A stretch of 59,698 nt of DNA from an uncultured Clostridia bacterium. Lineage in GTDB: Bacteria; Bacillota; Clostridia; Oscillospirales; Acutalibacteraceae. Made by a program: the position numbers and the translations under genes. Every line of letters starts with the position of its first letter. Positions within the stretch are counted from its first letter, which is position 1. The notes under the pieces are model-generated. The model saw only the letters and a program-made list of their open reading frames with translations, was not told the DNA's origin and made no database searches. This document shows, piece after piece, positions 1 through 9,060 of the stretch. The stretch lies in assembly GCA_947627725.1 (NCBI GenBank), contig CANQXE010000016.1, positions 1 through 59,698 on the forward strand. Direction: 5' to 3'.

Positions 1-100
1 TATGTCTCTTTTTTTCCCTTTTATCAAAAAAATAAATGTTGAGGATATTCCGTTACCCCAACATTTATTATAGAACCTTTTATTATATAGCACTATTCAT

Positions 101-787
101 TTACTCATTATTTTCCATTACATATGTGCCGTCAGCCATAACCGCGATGGCATAATCACCGTATTTGTAATAGCGTTTAACAGTATTGTTAAAGTTAAGA
201 TAATCGGAAACTGTATAATTTCCGCCGTCAATCATCCTTACCTTGTTATTGTCACAGCAGACGAAAAGGTTACCCTCATCATAGCAGATGTGACTTGGCT
301 TTATAAAGGTATGCGCATCCTTGCCGCCGATACGCAAATCAAGCTTCATATTTTGGCACGAATAGCGGACAACACAGTTTTCCTCAGGGCATACGCTCCA
401 GAAATATTTGCCCTCAAGCGCAAGGCACTTAATCGGATTTTCGTGGTAGTCAAACGTACCGCTCCAGTCAAGCTCACCTTCTCGGTCAAAAATTCCCGCC
501 TCGCCGTTAGGATAAATTACAAGCACACGCCTGTCATAAAGAACAGCCGCATCACACTGAACAAAATTAGGTATAATCTCGCTTATCCTTTTAAAATTAG
601 CGCCGAATTTTTTTAACAGATAGGCGCTTTTTGTTGAAACGTCAATGCTTTTGTTTTTAAAATCAACTACCGAATATTGTACTTTGTACTGACTCGGATT
701 TGAGAGAGGTATTTTTTCAACAAGAATAACAGAGTCGCTGCTGTATCTGATTATGTCAACAATTTCCTTTGTACTGATTAGCTGCAC
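101..787 (-). CDS. Hypothetical protein, probable beta-propeller fold
   Basis: A 228-residue protein of unknown function. It is rich in short beta-strand/turn patterns such as YPNGEAGIFDREGELDWSG and in repeated aromatic-Gly-Asp turns, which resembles an NHL/WD-type propeller, but no repeat is clean enough to count. No signal peptide or membrane segment is visible. The start is a GTG three bases beyond the rex stop codon, and its ribosome site (GGAGG) lies inside the last rex codons, so it is almost certainly translated with rex. It is last in the acn-icd-rex operon, which suggests a sensor or housekeeping accessory role; that is inference from position only. Confidence 0.7.
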   Translation of the reverse strand: MQLISTKEIVDIIRYSSDSVILVEKIPLSNPSQYKVQYSVVDFKNKSIDVSTKSAYLLKKFGANFKRISEIIPNFVQCDAAVLYDRRVLVIYPNGEAGIFDREGELDWSGTFDYHENPIKCLALEGKYFWSVCPEENCVVRYSCQNMKLDLRIGGKDAHTFIKPSHICYDEGNLFVCCDNNKVRMIDGGNYTVSDYLNFNNTVKRYYKYGDYAIAVMADGTYVMENNE

Positions 788-789
788 TG

Positions 790-1440
790 CTATTCCTCCG
801 TTTTCTCAAGGTTAGTGTTTGTAAGATATCCGAGAGTTAATAGACTGTCGGTGAGATGTACGTTTTCAACAAGAACACCCGGATGAGCCATTGCGATATC
901 AAAGTTGGAAAAATTCCAAAAGCTCTTTATGCCAACCTTGATAAGCAAATCGGTAATTTCGCTCATATCGTTTGACGGTATACAGGTGACCGCGCAGAGC
1001 GGCTCGTTGTCAATGCAGAAATTTTCAATATAATTGATATGTCTTACGGGGATACCTTTAATCATATTACCGCAAAGCGCCTCGTTCTTATCAAAAATTC
1101 CGATTAGCTTAAAACCGCTGTTTTTGCCGAAAATCTTGTTTGTAACAGCCTTTCCTAAATTGCCTGCGCCGATAAGTATTGTTTTTATTTCTTTATTAAC
1201 ACAAAGAATTTCTCCGATTTTAGCGTACAGTTCCGGCACATTGTATCCGTATCCCTGCTGCCCAAAGCCTCCGAAGCAGTTAAAATCGTGTCTTATCTGC
1301 GACGCGGTTAAACCCATTCTTGCGGCAAGCTCTTTTGAGCTGATTCGCACAATACCGTTTTCCTTAAGCGACTGAAGAAAACGGTAATATCGGGGAAGGC
1401 GTTTTATAACAGATATCGAAATATCCTCTCTCGCTGTCAT
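790..1440 (-). CDS. rex: Redox-sensing transcriptional repressor Rex
   Basis: Rex senses the NADH/NAD+ ratio and releases its DNA operators when NADH is high. The 216-residue protein has an N-terminal winged helix (residues about 10-80, including the ASQIRHDF recognition region and FGGFGQQGYGY) followed by a Rossmann NAD-binding domain with IGAGNLGKAV near residue 95. Length is normal for the family. It follows acn and icd on the same strand, 25 bases after icd, so Rex is made together with two citrate-branch enzymes. A Rex-like palindrome lies in front of acn, which would give autoregulation. The stop is TAG, overlapping the ribosome site of the downstream gene. Confidence 0.95.
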   Translation of the reverse strand: MTAREDISISVIKRLPRYYRFLQSLKENGIVRISSKELAARMGLTASQIRHDFNCFGGFGQQGYGYNVPELYAKIGEILCVNKEIKTILIGAGNLGKAVTNKIFGKNSGFKLIGIFDKNEALCGNMIKGIPVRHINYIENFCIDNEPLCAVTCIPSNDMSEITDLLIKVGIKSFWNFSNFDIAMAHPGVLVENVHLTDSLLTLGYLTNTNLEKTEE

Positions 1441-1465
1441 TTTAAAATTCCCTCTCTTTTGATAG

Positions 1466-2641
1466 TTATTTTGTCATTTCAGTGATTGTTTCCATTACAT
1501 AATCACCGAACTCGCTGCAGGTGCAGCCTGTATCTCTTCCCGTAATTGTGAGCTTTTTCTCCTCAAACATACATTTATCAAGCGCGGCTTCAAGAGCGTC
1601 AGCCTCTTTTTGATATCCGATATGTGAAAGGAGCATTACAGAAGCGCGCAGCATTGAGCAAGGGTCTGCATACTGTCCTCTGCCTTCTTTAATCATACGC
1701 GGAGCAGAGCCGTGAATCGCCTCAAACATTGCGTATTTTTTACCTATATTCGCAGAGCCTGCCGTACCTACGCCGCCCTGAAATTCTGCCGCCTCGTCAG
1801 TGATGATATCACCGTAAAGATTAGGAAGCACAAATACCTTGAAATCCTTTCTTCTCATAGGGTCAATGAGCTTTGCGGTTGTGATGTCCACATACCAGTC
1901 GTCAGTTACGATATCGGGATATTCCTCACCGATTTTCTGAGCGGTTTTAAGGAATTTTCCGTCTGTTGTTTTTATGATATTAGCCTTTGTGATAATTGAA
2001 ACCTTGCCCTTTTTATTTTTTCTTGCATATTCGTAGGCAAGACGGGCGATTCTCTCGCAGCCCTCCTGTGTCGCAACGGTAAAATCAACAGCAAGGTCAT
2101 CCGTGATGTTTACACCATGTGAGCCGACTGCATATCCGCCCTCGGTATTCTCTCTGAAGAATGTCCAGTCAATGCCCTCTTCGGGTACTTTAACAGGGCG
2201 CATATTCGCAAAAAGGTCAAGCGCCTTTCTCATAGCGACATTTGCCGATTCAACATTCGGCCACGGGTCGCCGGCTCTCGGTGTAGTTGTCGGACCCTTG
2301 AGAATAACGTGGCATGATTTAAGCTCTTCAAGCACGTCGTCGGGAATCGCCTTGTTGCAGGCGGCTCTGTTTTCAATTGTAAGCCCGTCAATCTCCTTGA
2401 ATTTAACTTTGCCTCTTGCAACCTCGTCTTTAAGGAGAAACGCAAGCACTCTTTCACTTTCCTTTGTTATTACAGGACCGATGCCGTCACCGCCGCAGAT
2501 GCCTATAACAATTGTATCAAGCGCGTCATAGTCGGTAAAATCCTTGTCTTCCTTGATTTTTTTAGCGCGGGCAAGCTGTGCTTCCATAAGTGAACGGAAT
2601 TTTTCAACTGCCTCATCAATAATCTGTTTTTCGTCTGCCAT
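1466..2641 (-). CDS. icd: Isocitrate dehydrogenase (isocitrate/isopropylmalate family)
   Basis: Oxidative decarboxylation of isocitrate to 2-oxoglutarate; supplies glutamate carbon in anaerobes with a partial TCA branch. At 391 residues it has the family signatures FRENTEGGYAVGSHG near residue 163, NLYGDIITDEAAEFQGGVG near residue 274 and EAIHGSAPRMI near residue 307. The adjacent aconitase makes isocitrate dehydrogenase more likely than isopropylmalate dehydrogenase. Coenzyme preference (NAD or NADP) cannot be read safely by eye. It lies 13 bases after acn and 25 before rex, so it is the middle gene of the operon. The N-terminal 40 residues are a charged helical extension. Confidence 0.9.
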   Translation of the reverse strand: MADEKQIIDEAVEKFRSLMEAQLARAKKIKEDKDFTDYDALDTIVIGICGGDGIGPVITKESERVLAFLLKDEVARGKVKFKEIDGLTIENRAACNKAIPDDVLEELKSCHVILKGPTTTPRAGDPWPNVESANVAMRKALDLFANMRPVKVPEEGIDWTFFRENTEGGYAVGSHGVNITDDLAVDFTVATQEGCERIARLAYEYARKNKKGKVSIITKANIIKTTDGKFLKTAQKIGEEYPDIVTDDWYVDITTAKLIDPMRRKDFKVFVLPNLYGDIITDEAAEFQGGVGTAGSANIGKKYAMFEAIHGSAPRMIKEGRGQYADPCSMLRASVMLLSHIGYQKEADALEAALDKCMFEEKKLTITGRDTGCTCSEFGDYVMETITEMTK

Positions 2642-2654
2642 AGTTTGACACTCC

Positions 2655-4592
2655 TTATTTATTCATTTCTCTTGTGTAGTCTAAAAGACCGCCGCAGATA
2701 AGCATTGCCCTCTGTCTGTCTGAAAGGTGAGATGAGTCAAGCTCGTATTCCTCACCCTTTGTTATGTTTTTAAGAACAACCTGCTTTTTATTTTCAATGC
2801 AGTCTCTGATATTCGGGAGCATAAGCTCATCCATCTGGTCTATTTTATCGTAGTCAGCTTCGTTCTTAAAGGTAAACGGAAGTATTCCTGCGTTTACAAG
2901 ATTTGCGACGTGAATTCTCGCAAATGATTTTGTGATAACAGCTTTAACGCCCAAATAGAGCGGAACAAGGGCAGCGTGTTCTCTTGATGAACCCTGACCG
3001 TAGTTTGAGCCGCCGATAATGATACCTTTTCCCTCAGCCTTTATTCTCTCAGGGAAGGTCTCGTCACATACACCAAAGCAGTATTGTGAAAGGTGCGGAA
3101 TATTTGAACGATAGGGGAGTATTTTTGCGCCGGCAGGCATAATGTGGTCAGTTGTGATATTGTCGCCGACCTTGAGAATTGCCTTAGCGGAAATTTCCTC
3201 GGGGAGAGGTGCGGTCTCCGGGAAAGGCTTGATATTAGGACCTCTTACGACTTCAACATTCTTTGCTTCCTCCTCTGAAGCGGGAGGCTCAATCATATTA
3301 TCGTTTATGACGAATTTTTCGGGCATTTTAACCGACGGAGCCTCTCCGAGCTCACGTGGGTCGGTAAGATAGCCTGTGAGTGCGGACGCCGCCGCAACCT
3401 CAGGTGAAACAAGATAAATACCTGCGTCCTTAGTGCCGGAGCGTCCCTCAAAGTTCCTGTTAAATGTTCTGAGAGAAACACCTGCCGAATTAGGCGACTG
3501 ACCCATTCCGATACAAGGTCCGCACGCAGATTCAAGAATTCTTGCGCCTGCGTTAATCATATCCGAAAGCGCGCCGTTCAAAGCAAGCATATTAAGAACC
3601 TGCTTTGAGCCCGGTGCAATGCACAGTGAAACGGAGGGCGCAACAGTCTTGCCCTTTAAAATTGCCGCAACCTTCATCATATCAACGTATGATGAATTTG
3701 TACACGAGCCGATTGCAACCTGGTCAACCTTAATTTTACCGATTTCATCAGTGGTTTTAACCTTGTCGGGCATATGAGGACACGCCGCCATAGGTGTAAG
3801 TGAACAGAGGTCAATATCAATAACCTCATCGTAAACAGCGTCTGCGTCGGGCTGAATTTCAGTCCAGTCTTCCTCACGTCCCTGCGCCTTAAGAAAAGCA
3901 AGGGTAATTTCATCTGACGGAAAAATTGAGGTTGTTGCGCCGAGTTCAGCGCCCATATTTGTGATTGTGGCTCTTTCCGGAACAGAGAGAGTTTTAACAC
4001 CGTCACCGCCGTATTCAATAATTTTGCCGACGCCGCCTTTAACGCTCATAATTCTGAGAACCTCAAGGATAACGTCCTTTGCCGATACCCACGGCTTGAG
4101 ATAACCCGTCAGATTTATTCTTGTCATTTTCGGCATAGGAATATAATAAGTTCCTCCGCCCATTGCAACCGCAACGTCAAGTCCGCCTGAGCCCATTGCG
4201 AGCATACATATACCGCCGCCGGTAGGTGTATGACTGTCAGAGCCGATTAACGTCTTTCCGGGGATACCGAATCTTTCAAGATGAACCTGGTGGCAGATAC
4301 CGTTGCCCGGGCGGCTGAAATAAATTCCGTGTTTTTTTGTTACGCTTTGAATATAGCGGTGGTCGTCCGCGTTTTCAAAGCCTGTTTGTAATGTGTTGTG
4401 GTCGATATAAGCTACTGATTTTTCGGTTTTAACTCTCTCAACGCCCATAGCCTCAAATTCAAGATAAGCCATAGTGCCTGTCGCATCCTGAGTAAGCGTC
4501 TGGTCAATCTTCAATCCTATCTCTGTACCGACCTTCATTTCTCCTTCAACAAGGTGGGATTTAATAAGTTTTTGCGCTAAAGTAAGTCCCAT
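2655..4592 (-). CDS. acn: Aconitate hydratase
   Basis: Interconverts citrate and isocitrate with a [4Fe-4S] cluster. The 645-residue protein shows GSDSHTPTGGG near residue 117, the cluster cysteines in IGSCTNSS (about residue 298) and ACGPCIGMG (about residues 360-363), and the C-terminal swivel domain with GGSNYGQGSSREHAALVP near residue 530. Its length fits the shorter, mitochondrial-like aconitases of Clostridia and not the roughly 890-residue AcnA/IRP class. It is first gene of the leftward operon with icd and rex. The start is an ATG preceded by TAGGAGG. A sigma-A-like promoter and a Rex-like palindrome lie immediately upstream. Confidence 0.95.
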   Translation of the reverse strand: MGLTLAQKLIKSHLVEGEMKVGTEIGLKIDQTLTQDATGTMAYLEFEAMGVERVKTEKSVAYIDHNTLQTGFENADDHRYIQSVTKKHGIYFSRPGNGICHQVHLERFGIPGKTLIGSDSHTPTGGGICMLAMGSGGLDVAVAMGGGTYYIPMPKMTRINLTGYLKPWVSAKDVILEVLRIMSVKGGVGKIIEYGGDGVKTLSVPERATITNMGAELGATTSIFPSDEITLAFLKAQGREEDWTEIQPDADAVYDEVIDIDLCSLTPMAACPHMPDKVKTTDEIGKIKVDQVAIGSCTNSSYVDMMKVAAILKGKTVAPSVSLCIAPGSKQVLNMLALNGALSDMINAGARILESACGPCIGMGQSPNSAGVSLRTFNRNFEGRSGTKDAGIYLVSPEVAAASALTGYLTDPRELGEAPSVKMPEKFVINDNMIEPPASEEEAKNVEVVRGPNIKPFPETAPLPEEISAKAILKVGDNITTDHIMPAGAKILPYRSNIPHLSQYCFGVCDETFPERIKAEGKGIIIGGSNYGQGSSREHAALVPLYLGVKAVITKSFARIHVANLVNAGILPFTFKNEADYDKIDQMDELMLPNIRDCIENKKQVVLKNITKGEEYELDSSHLSDRQRAMLICGGLLDYTREMNK

Positions 4593-4611
4593 TGATAAAA
4601 AATCCTCCTAA

Positions 4612-4630
4612 TTGTTTATAAATTTAACAA
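4612..4630. promoter_or_regulatory. Candidate Rex operator
   Basis: The 19-base near-palindrome TTGTTTATAAATTTAACAA closely resembles the Clostridia Rex box (TTGTTAA-N4-TTAACAA), with one mismatch in the left arm and one extra central base. It lies just downstream of the -10 of the acn promoter, where a bound repressor would block transcription of acn-icd-rex. Confidence 0.5.
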
Positions 4631-4634
4631 AGTT

Positions 4635-4663
4635 ATTTTATTATAAATTTTACTTGCTGTCAA
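4635..4663 (-). promoter_or_regulatory. Sigma-A-like promoter of acn-icd-rex
   Basis: On the minus strand a perfect -35 TTGACA (4658-4663) and a -10 TAAAAT (4635-4640) are separated by exactly 17 bases. The predicted start of transcription would fall in the Rex-like palindrome. Confidence 0.6.
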
Positions 4664-4801
4664 TGACAGTTACAGAAATGTAATTTAATTTATTATTAAT
4701 CTATTTTATTTTATAAGGATTATTGAAATAAATACGTGTTTGTGATAAAATAATACATTAAGTTATGTGTTTTTGGACATAAATAACTAAGAGGTGTTTT
4801 T

Positions 4802-5536
4802 ATGTTCAATAACAGTAATGACGAAACTAAAGTTGGTAATAATCAGGAGCAGGAAAATGATGACAGCCAGAATCAGGACGACCAGGTAAGAAATACGTCT
4901 GATTTTGAAACAGGGTCGATTACCGTTTCAAAGGACGGTCATTTTATCCATTGCCTGACTATCATAGGTCAGATTGAGGGGCATTATATTCTGCCGAGTC
5001 AGAACAAAACAACTAAGTACGAGCACGTAATTCCTCAGCTTGTCGCGATTGAGGAAAGCAAGGAAATAGAGGGACTTCTTATAATTCTCAACACCGTCGG
5101 CGGTGATGTTGAGGCAGGTCTTGCAATAGCCGAGCTATTATCGACAATGAAAACTCCTACCGCCTCATTAGTCCTCGGCGGGGGTCATTCAATAGGCGTG
5201 CCGCTTGCGGTAAGCTGTCGGAAAAGCTTTATAGTTCCCAGCGCAACCATGACAGTACATCCCGTCAGAATGAACGGACTTGTTTTAGGCGTTCCTCAAA
5301 CGCTTTCTTACTTTGAAAAAATGCAGGACAGGATTGTTAATTTCGTTGCAAATAATTCAAAAATAAGCGCCGAGGATTTCCGTACGCTTATGATGAAAAC
5401 AGGTGAGCTTATTATGGATGTCGGCACCGTTCTTGACGGTGAAAGCGCAGTTAAATCAGGGCTTATTGATGAAATGGGCGGTCTTAGCGATGCTCTTGAT
5501 TTTCTTAACAAATGTATTGAGGAGGGTGAGAATTGA
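4802..5536 (+). CDS. tepA: ClpP-like translocation-enhancing protein (TepA family)
   Basis: A ClpP-class (S14) serine peptidase homologue of 244 residues. After an acidic, Asn/Gln-rich N-terminus (residues 1-35) comes the crotonase-like fold, with the Ser in [14 protein letters not shown] (S130) and the His in [10 protein letters not shown] (H153). In Bacilli tepA sits directly upstream of ylzJ and spoIIIE, and this order is preserved here, which supports the assignment over SppA or true ClpP. It has no signal peptide and is probably cytoplasmic, acting near the membrane. The stop codon overlaps the TTG start of the next gene. Confidence 0.85.
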   Translation: MFNNSNDETKVGNNQEQENDDSQNQDDQVRNTSDFETGSITVSKDGHFIHCLTIIGQIEGHYILPSQNKTTKYEHVIPQLVAIEESKEIEGLLIILNTVGGDVEAGLAIAELLSTMKTPTASLVLGGGHSIGVPLAVSCRKSFIVPSATMTVHPVRMNGLVLGVPQTLSYFEKMQDRIVNFVANNSKISAEDFRTLMMKTGELIMDVGTVLDGESAVKSGLIDEMGGLSDALDFLNKCIEEGEN

Positions 5537-5742
5537 TTTATTCAATCATATCTGAAAATGATATTTTTTATACACCTGCCTCTGCTGTAAACAGTATTCG
5601 TTCAAGTAATCCGTATGATTATATCAGACGCGGTTACTATCTTGATAACGCTTCTCTTTTCGGAGGTAAGGATTATGTCGATTTTAACTGCAATTTTCCA
5701 GGCAATCGGACAAGCGCTAACATGGATATTCCCCGTATCTGA
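5533..5742 (+). CDS. YlzJ-like small protein
   Basis: A 69-residue reading frame whose TTG start overlaps the tepA stop by two bases, preceded by GGAGGGTGAG. The beginning, [12 protein letters not shown], resembles the start of YlzJ-like proteins, and YlzJ lies between TepA and SpoIIIE in Bacilli. The rest of the family pattern is not obvious, and the frame runs 68 bases into the downstream UppP-like gene, so the C-terminus may be unreal. The assignment rests mostly on position. Confidence 0.45.
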   Translation: MIYSIISENDIFYTPASAVNSIRSSNPYDYIRRGYYLDNASLFGGKDYVDFNCNFPGNRTSANMDIPRI

Positions 5743-6532
5743 AAGCGGTCACAGCGCAATTTTTCACGACTTTTCGGGCAGATATACAAACGCCTGTTCT
5801 CAACTGACCGGCGTTATACATATAGGCATTGCGATAGGAATAATCGCCGCATTTTATAAGCTTTTTCTCTACCTTTTTAAAAATTTCATAGGGGGCTGGA
5901 ATGATTTGTTTCATAAACGGCTTGATTTGAAGAATTCTTCACCGCAAAGGAAATTTATGTATATGACGATTCTTTCCTTTGCTCCTATGCTCTTCTATTT
6001 CATTCCCGCAGGAAAATACATAAATGTCTATATGCTTTTTCACAGAACGTCATTTAACGGGAATCTTCTTGGAGAAGGTATATGCACAGCTCTTACGGGT
6101 GTGCTTTTAATTGTTGCCGTAAGTATGATTAATAAGAAAAGCAAGCCACTTCCACAGATTTTACAGGCTTTGTTAATCGGTGTTACCGCCTTTTTGGCTC
6201 TGCCTGCCGCCGGCTCTTCACTTGTAGCCGGTGTGTTCTGCGTAGGAATACTTGTCGGTTTGAGCGATAAGTACGCACTGAGATATTCAATGGTAATGTC
6301 AACAATGGTGCTGTTGGTGACAGGTATAATTGAAATTTGTCTGGGCGTTACAAAAGTCAGCATCGTTTGTGCGATAATAGGGCTTGTAGTTTCAGCGCTT
6401 ATTGCTTTCCTTGCGGTAAAGATTTTTATTTTTGTAATTAAAAACAGGGCGCTGAAGTATTTTGCGTGGTATGATATTACAATCGGATTGATATGCTTTG
6501 TTATAGGTGTGTTTGAAATTGTTATAAAGTGA
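5675..6532 (+). CDS. UppP/BacA-like membrane protein with degenerate active site
   Basis: A 285-residue, multi-spanning membrane protein of the undecaprenyl-diphosphatase (UppP/BacA) family. The start is the ATG preceded by GGAGGTAAGGATT; an earlier in-frame ATG at 5615 lacks a ribosome site. The N-terminal signature is present as [14 protein letters not shown] (residues 13-26), but the second acidic residue of the family's ExxxE motif is Trp here, and the second signature around residue 176 reads LPAAGSSLVAG where the family has PGxSRSG, so the conserved Arg is missing. It is therefore unlikely to be a normal phosphatase. It lies 7 bases before ftsK and probably shares its operon. Confidence 0.75.
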   Translation: MSILTAIFQAIGQALTWIFPVSESGHSAIFHDFSGRYTNACSQLTGVIHIGIAIGIIAAFYKLFLYLFKNFIGGWNDLFHKRLDLKNSSPQRKFMYMTILSFAPMLFYFIPAGKYINVYMLFHRTSFNGNLLGEGICTALTGVLLIVAVSMINKKSKPLPQILQALLIGVTAFLALPAAGSSLVAGVFCVGILVGLSDKYALRYSMVMSTMVLLVTGIIEICLGVTKVSIVCAIIGLVVSALIAFLAVKIFIFVIKNRALKYFAWYDITIGLICFVIGVFEIVIK

Positions 6533-6539
6533 GGATAAT

Positions 6540-9056
6540 ATGGCGAATAAAAAATCAAACAGTAAATCGAAACAGAAAAGCTCCGCAAAAAAGGCAGGCT
6601 CACAGCCGAAAAAGCAGATTCAGCCTGAAACAAGACAGGATGACGCAATGAGAATTGCGGGAATTGTTGTCTTTGCTTTTTCCGTTATTTTTTTCTGCCT
6701 TGCGGTTATTAACGGCGACGGTGTATGGAATGTTTTACATAATGTTTATGTAGGCATTTTCGGCGTTTTTGCCGCCTGCGTTTTTCCGCTCATTTCAATA
6801 GTGGTAATGCTTTTTTATTCATTTAATAACGCGAAACCGTCAAGGCTTATAGCCAAATCCATTGAAACAATAATTATGGTTTTGCTTATTGCCTCGTTTG
6901 TTCATATCGTCAGCCACAGTACGGGTGAGATGTTTAAAGATGTTATTGTTGAAAGCTATAAATCCGCTCCGATAACATTTAACGGCGGCTTTATCGGCGC
7001 CGTATTCGGGTGGCTTTTGCTTTCAATGGGAAAGGCTCCTGCTGTTGTTGTCGCTATTGTGCTTTTCCTTGTTGATTTTATGCTGCTTACCGGTATTACG
7101 GTTATACAGTTTTTTTCAGGCGCCGCAAAGCCCGCGACCGAAACATATAAGAAGGTTGCGCCTGTTATTTCAGAACAGATTGAGCGCCGCAGAATGAATA
7201 AGCAAAATATTGACGTTCCGCTTGATGTTGACCCTCCGAGTGATGATGACAAAAAATCAAAACGCAGAAATTCTAAAAAAGAGGTATTTGATCCCGATGA
7301 GGAATCAACCTCCGTACCAAAGGATATTATTGACGAAATCAATGCGGCTACCGAGAGAAACAGGCGTGAGCGTGAACAGAAGAGTTCATCTGAAAAGGAA
7401 AAATCAATTGACGAAATCGTTAAGGATGCTTCCGAAGAGAAAAGGACTTCTGACAGTAATGCGGAAGAATTTAAGGTTCCTAAGGAGTCAATGGAGGCGT
7501 CAGTCAACGATTACAAACTACCTTCAGTTGATTTGCTTAAAGAATCCGTTAAGAAATCATCAAAGGACATCAGCGGCGAGCTTAAAGAAAACGCGAAGAT
7601 GCTTATTGACACTCTCCACTCCTTTAACGTAGACGCAACTATTACCGATATTTCACGCGGACCTACCGTTACACGCTATGAGTTAAAGCCCGCGGCGGGT
7701 ATCCGTATTTCCAAGATAACCAATCTTGCCGACGATATTGCCCTCAATCTTGCCGCTACTCACGTTCGTATTGAGGCGCCTATTCCCGGTAAGGCTGCCG
7801 TTGGTATTGAGGTACCGAATACTATTAAAAATACCGTTACAATGCGTGAGCTTATTGATACGCCGGAATTTTATGAGCAAAATTCAAAGCTTTCGGCAGG
7901 ACTCGGAAAGGATATTGCGGGTAAATGCGTTTATTGTGATATTTCAAAAATGCCGCATCTACTTGTGGCAGGCACTACCGGCTCAGGTAAATCCGTATGT
8001 ATGAATTCAATCATCACTTCAATTCTTTACAGAGCAAAGCCCGACGAGGTTAAATTTCTTATGATTGACCCAAAGCAGGTAGAGTTTTCCAAGTATGCAG
8101 GCATTCCGCATCTGCTTGTCCCTGTTGTAACAGACCCGCGGAAAGCGGCAGGCGCGCTCGGCTGGGCGGTCTCCGAAATGCTTCAGCGTTATCAACGGCT
8201 TTCTGAGGTCGGCGTTCGTGACATTGAGGGTTATAACAAGTATGTTAAAAAGCACAATGATATGGAAACTATGCCGAAAATCTGTATCTTCATTGATGAG
8301 TTTGCCGATTTGATGATGGCTGCGCCCAAAGAGGTTGAGGATTCAGTATGCCGTCTTGCGCAGATGGCGCGTGCCGTCGGTATGCACCTTGTAATCGCAA
8401 CGCAGCGTCCGTCTGTTGATGTTATTACGGGACTTATAAAGGCTAATATATCGTCACGTATTGCGCTTACCGTTTCCTCACAGATAGATTCAAGAACTAT
8501 TCTTGATGCATCGGGAGCTGAAAAGCTTTTGGGTCACGGTGATATGCTTTATTCACCGATAGGAGCGTCAAAGCCTGTCCGTGTTCAGGGCTGCTTCATT
8601 TCTGATGAAGAAGTTGAAGACCTTTGCGATTTTGTTAAGAATCAGGGCGAAAGTCAATATAGTGAGGAAATTGCCAAGGAAATTGAGGCAAAAACCGTTC
8701 AGGATAAAAAGTCATCGCCATTCGAGGATGATGGTGACGGTGAACAGCTTGATGTTCTGTTTGACAAGGCAGTGGATATCGTGCTTGAAACAGGTACAGC
8801 CTCCACCTCATTTTTACAGAGAAAGCTCTCAGTCGGCTATGCCAGAGGCGCTAAAATTGTTGACCAGCTTCAGGAAAAGGGTATTATCGGTCCTGCAAAC
8901 GGCGCAAAGCCAAGAGAAATTCTGATTACACGTCAGCAGTGGTTAGAGATGCAGGCGTATTCATCTAATGGTGATTTTACCGCTGAAAATACAGTTCAGC
9001 TCTCCTTCGACAATACCGAACCTGATAACTTAAACAGTAACAACGATGACGAGTAA
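6540..9056 (+). CDS. ftsK: DNA translocase FtsK/SpoIIIE
   Basis: Pumps chromosomal DNA through the division or sporulation septum. The 838-residue protein has a Lys/Ser-rich start, four membrane helices (about residues 38-205), a charged linker (210-330), the translocase motor with Walker A VAGTTGSGKSV (about residue 475) and the Walker B region IFIDEFADLMM (about 583), and a C-terminal winged-helix gamma domain (about 740-805, STSFLQRKLSVGYARGAKIVD) that reads orienting sequences. Position after tepA/ylzJ-like genes matches spoIIIE in Bacilli, so a role in forespore DNA transfer is likely. SpoIIIE and the vegetative paralogue cannot be told apart by sequence alone here. Confidence 0.95.
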   Translation: MANKKSNSKSKQKSSAKKAGSQPKKQIQPETRQDDAMRIAGIVVFAFSVIFFCLAVINGDGVWNVLHNVYVGIFGVFAACVFPLISIVVMLFYSFNNAKPSRLIAKSIETIIMVLLIASFVHIVSHSTGEMFKDVIVESYKSAPITFNGGFIGAVFGWLLLSMGKAPAVVVAIVLFLVDFMLLTGITVIQFFSGAAKPATETYKKVAPVISEQIERRRMNKQNIDVPLDVDPPSDDDKKSKRRNSKKEVFDPDEESTSVPKDIIDEINAATERNRREREQKSSSEKEKSIDEIVKDASEEKRTSDSNAEEFKVPKESMEASVNDYKLPSVDLLKESVKKSSKDISGELKENAKMLIDTLHSFNVDATITDISRGPTVTRYELKPAAGIRISKITNLADDIALNLAATHVRIEAPIPGKAAVGIEVPNTIKNTVTMRELIDTPEFYEQNSKLSAGLGKDIAGKCVYCDISKMPHLLVAGTTGSGKSVCMNSIITSILYRAKPDEVKFLMIDPKQVEFSKYAGIPHLLVPVVTDPRKAAGALGWAVSEMLQRYQRLSEVGVRDIEGYNKYVKKHNDMETMPKICIFIDEFADLMMAAPKEVEDSVCRLAQMARAVGMHLVIATQRPSVDVITGLIKANISSRIALTVSSQIDSRTILDASGAEKLLGHGDMLYSPIGASKPVRVQGCFISDEEVEDLCDFVKNQGESQYSEEIAKEIEAKTVQDKKSSPFEDDGDGEQLDVLFDKAVDIVLETGTASTSFLQRKLSVGYARGAKIVDQLQEKGIIGPANGAKPREILITRQQWLEMQAYSSNGDFTAENTVQLSFDNTEPDNLNSNNDDE

Positions 9057-9060
9057 TAAA

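Noticed and set aside
6040-6648. A 202-residue minus-strand frame across the UppP-like and ftsK start
   Set aside because: It is antisense to two genes with recognisable families and good ribosome sites.
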